Part shown: positions 35,745 through 46,100 of the stretch, piece after piece
Layout: the number at the start of each line of letters is the position of its first letter
Numbering within the stretch: the first letter of the stretch is position 1
Source: Monomorium pharaonis
Taxonomy: Eukaryota; Arthropoda; Insecta; Hymenoptera; Formicidae
Assembly (NCBI RefSeq): GCF_013373865.1
Contig: NC_050467.1
Location: 27,240,996-27,304,995 of the forward strand
Length of the DNA: 64,000 bases
Reading direction: 5' to 3'
Translations under genes and position numbers: made by a program
Notes under the pieces: model-generated
What the model saw: only the letters and a program-made list of their open reading frames with translations
Databases searched by the model: none
Told to the model about the DNA's origin: nothing

Positions 35745-37776
35745 TGAAACCGACCTCCAGGGGCGACCTGGACACCACGCCACCCGTGAAAGGCCCAGAG
35801 GGATCCGGACAATACAAAAAATTCAAGGCGATCGATACCAAGGCCAAGGAGACCGAGGGGAGAAAAGTCCTGACCCTGAGACTGGAGAGGTCGACGGAGG
35901 CAGCACAACCAGCCGCGGATCGGAATTAGAGCCACCGCGTGGTCGCGAATTGCGTCGCGAATATAAATAGCGCAAAACATTTCTCATTAGCATTAAGAGT
36001 GTGTTATAAATATATATATCTAGTCTTAAGTTTACAGCGTGAATTTTATAATATTCCCTTTTACTTCTCATATATATATATTGTTTTTTATTAGTATTGT
36101 GTGGATTAAAAATATACTTACTTTATATTTAATATTTTATCAAATAATCCGAATTATATGTTATTTAGCCTTTTATGTTAAATTTCATAGTTTTATTAAA
36201 TTACATACTTACCTTTTATATTACATTTTATATTGTGAAAATAATTCCACATAGTTTAGTCAGCACCTTATGTGCAAGCAAAATTAAAGTTTCGTTCATA
36301 GTAAGTTTTGCATTAAGTTTACAGCCAGCTATGACATGGCCAAATATCATACGTGTTATGCTATGCGTAGCCTGTCTTTTAGTTTCATTATATTATTTAA
36401 TCCTAGTTTTGATTAGTTTGAAAAACCATAACAATGTGGGAAGCACAACTAGTGTGTTATCTCACAGTTCTATATAATATAATTATTTTAAGGTTAAATA
36501 TCTCCTTCTTAGTGTCATATGCGTACAGCCTACATTTCTTAGTATCATGGCTGTGATAATTATAATTTTAAGTTTAGAATTGATAGATTGTGTGGATTGC
36601 ACTTTAAGTGCAATCTACACCCGAAACTGCACGTTCAAGTGCAATCCCCATGAAAGTAGAGGGGATACTCTAGGCTGGAGGGGGCAACTCAGCGAGATGC
36701 CCGCAGCGCAGCGACGCCGCGCAACAAACAGTGGGGCGAGAAGCGAGTCCCGCGCCCGGGGGAAAGCGACGCCACGCTCGGTTGGCGCGACCCGACGGGA
36801 GGGGGAAGCCCGAGCGCTCCCAGCGGCGAAAGCGCACAGGATTGGCGAATCCCGACAAGAGGGGGTAGCGTCCCTTCAGCTAGTATATAAGCGGGCGTTG
36901 AGAGCTCTCGGGAGCTTTCGCGCGCCGGATCTTTCAGCAATAACAACGCGGACATCCGAATAAGAGTTTTTCGCGCGCTATTAGTATCCGATAGCCTAAG
37001 TCACGGTAAACGAGATACGTGACAACGCGAGTGCGTAAGTTCCGTGCTGTGCACGTTAAAGCGGCGTGTTTCGCGCGTTCGGCATAACCATCTCTTCGTT
37101 AAGAGAGTTCGTGCGTGCGTGCGCCGGTGATAACAATCACCTTTAATCAACCGAATGCGAGTAGGTTGATTCTTCCCAAAAAAGATAAGTGCGTTTACTC
37201 GTTTGTGAACAAGCGCCGCGTTCGGGATAAGTGTGACACAAGTGACACCAAGCTTATTAATAAAGCATACTGTTTGTTATTTGTTACCAAAACTATAAGT
37301 GTTATCTCTCACTTACTTGCATATCAGACAGAGCGTCCGATCCTGAGTCCGTGTGATTCCTGGCAACCTGAAATATAGAGATCCTATAAAAAACGGGACC
37401 GGGGATAAACCTGAAATAAAAATACATACTTACCTGGCGAAGTTCCTGTGGGACATCCAAGGCAATCCTGGGGACGATCCTGAGACGACGGCGGCACCTG
37501 AAAGAAAAAGAGAAAGAATTAGTAATAAGTTCGTTTGAAGTTCGTGTGTTGTGAATTTCCTCTGGGATTTACTCAAGCTAGTGGTAGCTCTCCTTCCGAC
37601 GGAAGCAACACCGAACGTGCGTTCCGGCGTTCCTGAGCAGAGCGACGATCCCGGAACATTACACCTTGCCTCTTGATAAGGATAAAGGGGCTGGCGACTG
37701 AAAACCTGCAACGAAAGGTTTGTGAGTCTTGCTTTTGTCCAAATTCGTAAGTCACGTCATTCGGTATCCGGTCACA
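35745..37776 (+). mobile_element. Solo LTR of family B
   Basis: 2032 bp, TGAAACCGACC...CCGGTCACA, closely matching 5793-7821 and flanked by ACCT at each side. No interior sequence is present, as expected after recombination between the two LTRs of one element. It retains the coding tail (to 35929), the hydrophobic small ORF at 36331-36477, the TATA box near 36884 and antisense splice-like sites near 37310-37500. Confidence 0.93.
36331..36477 (+). CDS. Small hydrophobic ORF in solo family B LTR (48 aa, hypothetical)
   Basis: Counterpart of 6374-6520 with the same length, start and stop. It begins MTWPNIIRVMLC. Three residues differ between the copies (D/N, A/V, N/S) and one codon differs silently. 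A hydrophobic core is followed by a polar tail. Coding status uncertain. Confidence 0.3.
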   Translation: MTWPNIIRVMLCVACLLVSLYYLILVLISLKNHNNVGSTTSVLSHSSI

Positions 37777-37780
37777 ACCT
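37777..37780 (+). repeat. Single ACCT between solo B LTR and element D
   Basis: Only four bases, exactly the target-duplication sequence, separate two LTRs of different families. Confidence 0.85.
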
Positions 37781-38467
37781 TGTAACCGCCCAGAGGGGAC
37801 CACGAGACCGAGGAGCAGCGGAGCGAGCCAGAGGGTGCAGCCGACCTGAGGGGAGCAACAACGTCAACCCCGAAGTCCACCAGACTCGAGCGAAGCGTGA
37901 TTCGAACAACCAGCGTTCGTCTAAAAAGGTTGGGCGAAGCAAAATCATATACAGACAACAAATAGCGCGAGATAGAGTCATGTTTAACGCGCTAGTCGAC
38001 CTTATTCTTTTTATACTGTTTTAGTTATGTGTACTATTTTCATTTATCTAGTCGTAAAATACGATATATTGTTTAGTATCGCGAGATATAAAAACGCGAC
38101 CAAGTTCTGTTAAGCGCGAAAAGAAATCGCGTAAAGATAAGTCTATTATTATTAACATGCGTGATAACAATAAGTTCATGCGAAAAGTTATTTTAGTTTA
38201 TTAGCGTAAAACGCGCGAATTCATTTATATTCTATTAGTTTGAGCGTACGTATTCGATACCTATTTTTTGGGCACATAATATGCCAGAGCTGTCAAGTCA
38301 GCTATTAATTTATCATTTTGTTTTAGTTTTCTCAATACTATTTCGTTTAAATATTTCATTTCTCGTAGCGTACGCGTATTCTATGTTTTTTACTATATTA
38401 TAACCTTATTTAGCGTTAAAGTTAGTCATAAGTCATTTTTATGTATTCTGCAAGCAAAGTATGTAAA

Positions 38468-38700
38468 AGTGCAGAAGGTGGCACTGCAAAGTGCAGATGC
38501 CAAGTAAGGTTTAAAGACCTGTTGAAATAAACAAAGTTAAGATAAGGTACAGATAGTGGCACCTAAAGTGCACGTACCAGGTCAGGTTAAATACCTGTAA
38601 CATATAAAATCATAAAATCAGTAAGTTAATTTAAGTACAGATGGTGGCACGTAAAGTGCAGGCACCAGGTCAGGTTAACTCCTGACATAATATAACGTTA
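38468..38700 (+). repeat. Three diverged tandem units with GTGCA motifs in D U3
   Basis: Units start near 38468, 38548 and 38634. Each has the pattern (A/G)GT(G/A)CAGA..GTGGCAC...AAAGTGCA(G/C)..CCAG/AGT...AGGTTAA..CCTG. The spacing is about 80-86 bases. A single related unit occurs in the C LTR near 8652-8690. The array is repeated in the D 3' LTR near 48401-48633. Probable binding sites for a regulator, unproven. Confidence 0.6.
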
Positions 38701-38775
38701 GAGGTCAGGTACACAAAGTACCGCAACCGCACTTCTCAGTGCGATCGTAGACCCAGAACAGCGAGGAAATGTCCC

Positions 38776-38970
38776 ATTGGCTGAAGGATCAGTGGAGGGG
38801 AGAGCAGGAGACTACACCAGCTCGGAGAGCAGCCATTGGCCGCAGGACGACAGAGTGGGAAGCGCGGGAGCCAGCGAGCGACGCTATCACCCCATTGGCC
38901 AGCATCTCTGGAGGGAAGCTCATCTCAACGCTGATTGGCCGAGACATCGCCGACATCCTACATTATATAA
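38776..38970 (+). promoter_or_regulatory. D LTR promoter: four ATTGG boxes and TATATAA
   Basis: ATTGG at 38776, 38835, 38894 and 38934; TATATAA at 38964-38970. The number, order and near 59-59-40 spacing match element C (58-58-39), although the intervening sequence differs. Confidence 0.6.
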
Positions 38971-39490
38971 TGGGGTACCACAGTACACCATGAGCTTAGT
39001 CTAATCCCAGTTCTCGATGGGAAAAGACCTCCGCGACTTTAATTCGCGTATACAAAAGGTCGAAGACCAAGTTCCGCGGGAGTGCACTCGCGTAACGAAA
39101 AGTGCAGCACCGAATGCGAGTAGGTGCAGCAGAAAAGATTTTCTGCATACGTAGCGATGATTAATCGTGCGAAATCCGTACTCGACGATAATTTAGCGTC
39201 GCGTCCGAGAACTATTATATTAATTGGTGACGGGAGAATTACGAAAGTGTCGTACACGATTGTGAAGGAAGCATCGCGTACGGGAGTTATGTTAAAGTAG
39301 GTTAAGTGTTTGTTTAATAAATTCTATAAGTGTTTAACGAAATTATAACCTACTTGGTGATTTATTACTTACCTGCAAACGTACCTGCATGTGATCCACG
39401 ACGGCGAATCCTGGGAGATCCTGAAAATAAAAAGCGTTCTATCACAATCCGGGAGCGAGGGGTTTTCGTTCTGAAATTAAATTTACTCAC

Positions 39491-39563
39491 CTGAGCGTAT
39501 TCCTGGAAGGACGACGACGAATCCTGGGCAATCCTGACGATCCAGCAGCGGCGGCAGCAGCAC
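39491..39563 (-). other. Antisense exon-like block in D LTR
   Basis: On the minus strand CTTTTATTTTCAG precedes a 73-base block starting GTGCTGCTGCC and ending GCTCAG before GTGAGTAAAT. A second block lies between an acceptor near 39421 (TTTTATTTTCAG) and donors near 39368-39391. The 3' LTR has the same. Confidence 0.45.
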
Positions 39564-39847
39564 CTGAAAATAAAAGGAGAAAATTAGTAATAGTGATACG
39601 ATTCGTTAAAGTGAAAGTGTCCTATTGAACTTCGAGTGGATTACTCATCTCGGAAGTGTCAACCACCTTCCGACGGCAGACGCGGGTCAGGCTGAAGTAT
39701 CCCGACGGCTGCACAACCTTGCTTCTTGACAGGTTAAAGGAGCTGGCGACCAGACAGAGACGCGAGAGCGGTTATTCCGAAAGGTTTGTGATTCATTATT
39801 TTCCTGTTGCAAATTCTTTTTCCACCTCACGCTCGCGATCGGTTACA

Positions 39848-40179
39848 GTGAAGTGCGCGCGTTTACTATCTGTTATAAGGGCTTTGTAAATTCAGTGACG
39901 AAGTCCGACGCCCCTCGATATTCCTCAGGCGGATCGCGCATACGACGATTTAACCTAGTTAATTCAAGGTTCATCTAACCCACCATAAATCACATGGCGA
40001 CCGTGACAGGACTTGACTAAGCCGATATTACTAATCGCGAGTGATCTCGTTAAAAACGATTACCCGGTTTACAATAGATCAAGTTAGTGGATAGCTGGCG
40101 TGCGTATATTTTAATTTTTTTCTTTTCATTGCAATCGTAAACGAATAAAAAGTGAGTTTCGGAAAATTTTGTAAAAGTC
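39848..40179 (+). other. Untranslated leader of element D with displaced tRNA-Arg primer site
   Basis: 332 bases. It starts GTGAAGTG directly after the LTR's CA. TGGCGACCGTGACAGGAC is at 39995-40012, 147 bases after the LTR end. Otherwise no recognisable feature before ATG 40180. Confidence 0.7.
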
Positions 40180-43100
40180 ATGAGTTCTGACGACGGTAAG
40201 GCAACAGAGCGTGATTATACGAAACCACCGGTACAACACACGCCTAAAAAACCAACAAGCGAAGACCGTGTTACTAGGTCAAAAACAAAAGCAGCGACGG
40301 AAACCGCGACACGAGTAGTGAGCGAAATGGACGTCGAACGTATAAATAAAATTCTCGAGGAAAACGAAGCTCTTAAAACACGTCTGCGTCAACGCGAATT
40401 AACAGACGAGAGTGAAGTTGCTATGCCGAGAAACGATGATATCGTGTTACTTTTAGTGGATATTCGTAATAGGTTAGAAAGTCTAGAAACGCGTAGTAAA
40501 CAATGTTCGGATAAAGCCGAGAGTGCGAGTAACGTCGAACGTGCTTCGCCAACACCGGTTCACAACGTTACATTGACGCGTGATATGACGACCGACCGAG
40601 GCGATAACGCAATCATGCACGCTAAATTACCAAAAGGGGGGTGGCTGAAAAATCCCTTCGACGAGCTTCGATATTACGGGAAAAGCGATACTCAAAACCC
40701 TCTAAAATTTTTTAAGAAATTCGAGAAAATAGCAGCGTACGAGGAAATAGACGAGCGCGAGCAAATATATTTTTTCGGGAAATGCATGCGAGGCACAGCT
40801 TCAAATTGGTTTGACGTGCGAGAACCAGAAAGTATTAGCGAAGCGAAAGCGAGTTTCGTAGATTACTTCTGGGGCGACGAGCAGCAAGCCAGATTTCGTG
40901 AAGAAATATACACGGGATCTTATAAAACGAATGATAAATTGTCCATGGCAGAATATGCGCTAGATATGGCAAAACGAGCCAAGCATCTAGATCCACCGAT
41001 GTCCGAGACGGAGATAATTCGTAACATTAAAAGACATTTCGGAAAAGAGATTTCACGCGAAATAAGGCCAACGACAGTCAGAAATATCGAGGAGTTCGCG
41101 AAATTACTCGACGACCTCGAATACGAAATGCGTCGTGAGAAAAGCACAAAGGCACAGATCGTAGCAACAAAGGCACAAGCGCTGAATAAAACAGCGAAAG
41201 CTGAAATTAAAAATAAATACGCGAAACCGGAAGTTAAACCCGAAACTCGTGTAAACAACGTTGAAGCGACGGAGACTCAGCGACGGATGACGCCGGTTGT
41301 AAACAAACGCCGTTACCAAGCGAGCGACGATCGTGTATATAGTCAACGCGCAACGGGATCCGAGTCGTGGAAACAAAACAATACTAAGCCGAACAAAGAG
41401 GCTTACGAAGAAAGGAAAACGCGAACAGACTATAGACAGTCGAAACGCGGGAAGGACATGTCAGAATCGGAAAGCGAGGATAACGCGGTAGGAACGGAAG
41501 TAGTCTTGTACGATCGAAAGGTCGCCAAAAAGGCGATTAAAAACCTGAAGTCACGCGAGTCTAGAAATCCGAGTACCGAAAGGAAAGCCTATAAACTGCC
41601 GAACGTGAAATCAAAGCGCGAGGTAGCCGCGATAACATCCAAGCAACGAAAAACCGAGGACGAGTGTAAAGGCGAAAGCGAAGCATTAAGCGACGTTGAG
41701 GATAGAAAGGTAGCGATTATTCGTACGAGGGAACTCATACGCGATTTAGAAGAGGTGACGAAACAAGATCAGAGCGCGGATACAAAAAAGCCCAAGCCTT
41801 ACGTAAGGGTGAAAATTGGAAACGTTGCATTAAAAGCACTGATCGATACGGGAGCACAAATTTCAGCGGTAACGAAGGATCTCTATGATAAGCTATCTAC
41901 CGAAGCGATCGACATGCGAGTAATTCCAATCAAGCAGTTCGTTTTGCGAGGAGCATTTAACGACAAGGGACAACCCATAGCGAATCGCATACAAATGGAA
42001 TTTCAAATAGAAAACGAAAAGTACACGCATGAATTCTACGTTGTTAAAAAATTAACGTATGAAATGATACTTGGCTTTGATTTTCTCAATGAACAAGCAG
42101 CAGTCTTGAGATGCAGCCAAAGTAAATTCCACTGCGAATTTCATAACGAGACGAACAAAACGTCGAGCGAAAGTCGTGAAAATATCAACGCAATTAACGC
42201 GGATGAAGCGACAACGCACTTGAATAAATTGATCGCAAAATACAGTAAGTTGTTCGAAGAAAAAATTGGACGCGTGACACACTACGAACATAACATCGAA
42301 ATGAGGACGGACAAAGCTTTCAAGTCAAAGACTTATCCGATTCCAGACGCACATCGCGAGAGCGTGAGAGAACATATTTTAGATCTCGAGAAAGAAGGAA
42401 TTATTAAACGCGAAGCGACCGAGTATGTAAACCCACTCGTAGTTGTAGTCAAAAAGACGGGCGAGATAAGATTATGCCTGGATGCACGCGAATTGAATAA
42501 GAAGATGAGCAACGACCACGATCAACCTCCAACGATTGACGAAGTCTTTCGAAGAATAGGAAGCAGAAAGTATTTCACCACTTTGGATGTGGCAAAAGCC
42601 TTTTGGCAGATCCCATTAAACGAACAGAGTGCCAAATACACTGGATTCTTATTTGATAACCAAACGTATGTTTTCAAAAGATTACCTTTTGGTCTGAAAA
42701 CGGCAGGAGCATCTTTCACCAGAGCGATACGCAAAGCTTTGGGTGACAAGTGTGACTCTTTTACTATTGTCTATTTGGATGATATATTGATTGCATCAAA
42801 TACGATCGAAGAACACCTGTTTCATTTAAACTACGTTCTAAAAAGACTTGAGAAAGTCGGATTTAAATTAAACGCAAGTAAATGTGAGTTCATGAAAACA
42901 GAAATCAAATTTCTGGGACATACATTTGACGAGATAACAGCAGAGATGAATGAGGACACCAAAACGGCAATAAAAAACTTTGCGAGGCCAAAAAACAAGA
43001 AGGGCATCCAAGCTTTTCTAGGTCTTGTAAATTGGGACCGAAGATTCATCAAAGGTCTAGCCGAGAAAACGAAACCTCTAGAAAATCTTTTGCGCAAAGA

Positions 43101-46100
43101 TACTAAATTCGAATGGGGATCAGAACAACAGAGAGCGTTCAATGCTATCAAATTGGCATTCGACGAGGCTGAAAAACTCTACGTAATAAAAGCTGATCGC
43201 AAATTTGGAATGTACATAGATGCATCAAAGTACGGACTAGGAGCGAGACTGTACCAGTACAAAGACTCCGAACCGGATAAAAAATACACTATTGCATACG
43301 CGAGTAGATCGTTGAAAGGAGCCGAACTTAACTATACAGTGACTGAAATAGAATGCCTAGCACTCGTATGGGCGCTTAAAAAATGGCACACCACGTTACT
43401 GGGGCGAAAAATCCAAGTACATACTGATCACCGCGCATTGAAATTTTTGAAAGCCAGTTCAGCAGACAGTAGCAGAATAGCTAGATGGATCTCATTTCTC
43501 AATGAATTTGATCTTGAGATATGTCATGTGCCTGGTAAAGATAACAAGTTAGCCGACACGCTATCCCGAAACAATATCGAAAACGGATACGCAAAAAAAT
43601 CGTGCAACACTAAAACAATCGCGTTAATTCAACAACCAAACGACAAAACGGAAACAACCGAATGGGTCGAGTTAATCGAAAACGCGCAAAACGAAAATGA
43701 TGACTTACAACTGAAACTCGTAGAAGAGCCAGATCGTTATTTCGTTAGAGATAATTTAATTCGAGTTCTGACAAACGACGGAGAACGTATTGCGATTCCG
43801 GATAACGTTAGATGGCGACTCGTAAAACGAATACACGAATATATTCTACATTTCGGAACGGATAAAACTGTAGAATTCGCGAAACAATACTTTAGTATAA
43901 ATAGTCTCGAAAAGCTAGCCAGAGACGTAGTAGCGTCGTGTTATATCTGTCAAGCAACGAAGTATTACACTCGTGCAACGCGCGGCGTAGAATATTTCGA
44001 TTTGCCTGAAAAACCGGAGCAAACTGTGTCACTTGATATTTTTGGTCCATTACCACAATCGAGTAAAGGTAACAAGTACGTATTAGTTATCATGGATCAA
44101 TTTTCTAAATTGACTAAATTTTATGTCATGCCAAATCAAAAATTAGACATAATATTAGATAAATTACAGTTAGAGTATTTTAACGAAATCGGTATACCTG
44201 ATACTATTTTAACTGACAACGGAGGACAGTTTATTACTGATCGGTGGAAGGAATTTGCACGGGGGATGGGAATCCAAATTAGGAAAACCTCTCCCTACAA
44301 TCCTCAGTCAAATCCTGTAGAAAGGGTCATGAGAGAAATTGGTCGTATCATACGCGTATATGCATCTGAACGTCAAGTAAGATGGGATAAAATTATAAAA
44401 CGCGCCGAAGATACAATTAACAGTACCGTTCACACAAGTACTGGATACAAGCCTATTCAGTTGCACAAGAATCAAGACAATCTGCTAGTCTTAGACGATC
44501 GCCTGAAACCACGAGAGCCAGAATCAGACGAAGAGGACGACACCGTGGAAACAAGGATACAACGAAGAGTCATACAAGCGGCAGAGGTTCTTAGAAGAAG
44601 GGCAGAGAAAAGAAAAGTGCAGACGGACAAACACGAGGAGGCAAAACCATTCGAGGAAGGGGACCAAGTCTGGATACGATTACATCGTCGAAGTGACGCG
44701 TCAAGAAGGCTAACCCGAAAGATACACCTCGTATACGAAGGACCTTACATAATCGGAAGAATAATTCGTCCAAACGCCTACCTAGTGGTTGACGATAACA
44801 ACCAAGTAATTGGAACATTCAACGCGAGGCAACTAAAGCCGCATCGCGAAGCAAAAATGATGGACCCTGTTCAAATACAAGCAATGGAAGAAGATCTCCA
44901 AAGGAAAGAAAAACCTCAAGAAAGAAGAAGACGACATCGACAGAAGATCGACGAAGCATTGATCAATATGATTGAGATCATTCAACCTGAAGCTATGAGT
45001 GACAAAAGTCTAAATACGCTTGAAACTACTCAATTAGTTGAGGTAAGCCTTTCGCAAAGCGGAAATTTGCAACGTGATTTTGATACAAAAAACGAAGTCA
45101 CGAAGGAAGCAGTTAAACATGTCAAACGTCGAAGAAGACAATTTATTAGTGAAAAGGGTATGCGATATATATCCAGAATCAGAAAATTACTGTCTGGTGA
45201 CATAAAAGCACATCATGTCATGGGACAAGTGAACGAAATAAGAGTAAACATTATTATGGATACTCGAGGCGAGTTTAACGTCATAACAACAAAAGCCGTC
45301 GAGAAAATAGAAGAACTATCTGAGCAACTACCCAGAACAACGCAATCAAGCGAAATACCAGCCTATTTGAAACGGGAGAGATACGCAAAGATAGAAGCCG
45401 TGAAGATAAATGTACAAGTGTTCGGGAGAACGATAAAAATCGAAGCGATGGAACTGGAGGGCGACGAAGCATGTCTGATACTTGCAAGGAACGCGAGGAG
45501 ACAACTAGCTAACCAGATCAGAGAATCAAGAAATCTGCCATCGAAAAGTCCAAACGAGATACACAAAGTACAATCTTCAAATACGAAAAGAAAGCGTCAC
45601 GAGGAAACATCCGAATTGGAACGATGGGACTCGAAGAAATCGAAAACTGTCATGCAACAGTGGGAAGAACAAATGTCACGAATGAGGGACAAACTAACTC
45701 AATGGGAGGCGATATCAGTGATAAGTCGACCCGAAGAGAGAACTATTAGTCAAGAAAACATAATGACTAAAGTACACCTGAGACCCACGACAGATAAAGA
45801 ACAATTACAAGAAACAAGTGACGAGAGTCAAGAAACCATACCGGGGACTGTAGGGCCGAAGACGAGTAAAAGGGTGCCGAAAAGTCGTGTAATCTGTCAG
45901 AAAACCACGCAAACATCAACCTGTACCGAGATAAACGACGTACCTAAAATAGTAAGCTTAGCAGAAATCCGAGGGAGGTCAGACGACGAAGTCAAAGTTT
46001 TAACGAGCAATCTATCTACAGTCAACGCAAAAGACGAATTAAATGACGCAAAAGATAAACCTGCTCAAAAGAAAAACGCAAATCATAATGAAAAATCTGT

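Larger units (their letters stand above)
37781..39847 (+). repeat. 5' LTR of element D
   Basis: A 2067-bp LTR starting TGTAACCG and ending CGGTTACA, a perfect 8-base inverted terminus (the 3' LTR starts TGAAACCG). It holds a coding tail, an AT-rich U3, three tandem GTGCA-bearing units (38468-38700), four ATTGG boxes, TATATAA, AATAAA at 39316-39321, antisense splice-like sites 39365-39570 and TGGCGACCAGAC at 39744. Confidence 0.95.
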
